Shown here in pieces: positions 6,653 to 6,709 of a DNA stretch of 6,709 nucleotides. Source of the DNA: Bryobacterales bacterium (GTDB lineage Bacteria; Acidobacteriota; Terriglobia; Bryobacterales; Bryobacteraceae); NCBI GenBank assembly GCA_025353235.1, contig JANXQZ010001084.1:1-6709 (forward strand), in the 5' to 3' direction. Below the pieces are notes generated by a model. That model was given only the letters and a program-made list of their open reading frames with translations. It was not told where the DNA came from and ran no database searches. The position numbers and the translations under genes are program-made. Positions within the stretch are counted from its first letter, which is position 1, and every line of letters starts with the position of its first letter.

Positions 6653-6709
6653 GTAGCTGCATTCCGCTTGTCCCGACTTGCCGATGCCGACCTGATGGAC
6701 TTCAGCACG
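6653..6709 (+). pseudogene. parE: ParE-like toxin, N-terminal residues, cut by window edge
   Basis: The last 57 nt read AAFRLSRLADADLMDFST, matching the usual ParE start (strand followed by LSxxAxxDLxDI), directly behind the ParD remnant as expected for a parDE pair. The codon where the start should be (6653) is GTA, not a start codon, and no stop separates this frame from the shifted ParD reading. Either the toxin start is lost or it lies in a context I cannot resolve. Only about 19 of roughly 95-100 residues are visible, so the state of the rest is unknown. Confidence 0.5.

Overview
The window looks like a soil-type, moderately high-GC Gram-negative chromosome, most plausibly Acidobacteriota. 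That assignment is an inference from gene content (an hpnI-type hopanoid glycosyltransferase directly behind thrS, and an ACS-family transporter); no rRNA or other marker fixes it. Two genes are intact: threonyl-tRNA synthetase (thrS, 2766-4703) and a GT21/HpnI-like membrane glycosyltransferase (4707-5843). They are 3 nt apart and probably cotranscribed. A third gene, an MFS transporter on the minus strand, runs off the left edge of the window.

Layout: 1-1015 (minus) holds the N-terminal ~338 residues of an ACS-family MFS transporter. 1122-1265 is a partial second copy of the thrS 5' end, about 95% identical to 2744-2886, coding for only ~40 residues of the TGS domain before it diverges. Between the two copies lies an alpha/beta-hydrolase gene (1563-2458) with an Asp nucleophile, of the haloalkane dehalogenase/epoxide hydrolase type, whose reading frame is broken by an apparent 1-nt deletion in a C run at 1663-1666. 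Next come a ~300-nt spacer with two hairpins and a possible 44-codon leader ORF overlapping the thrS start, then thrS and hpnI.

The right end (5844-6709) reads as a graveyard of toxin-like genes: an N-terminally truncated RES-domain protein (5969-6295, with in-frame stops just upstream), then a decayed ParD-type antitoxin (6393-~6640: ATG replaced by ACG, internal TGA, 1-nt frameshift), then the first residues of a ParE-like toxin cut by the window edge. A good-looking promoter and a symmetric operator-like element survive in front of the parD remnant.

The thrS-hpnI pair is housekeeping translation plus hopanoid side-chain glycosylation. I see no complete novel multi-gene system. The points most worth a second look are the duplicated thrS head bracketing the hydrolase, the stop-start overlap at thrS, and the layered decay of toxin-antitoxin-like genes at the right end.
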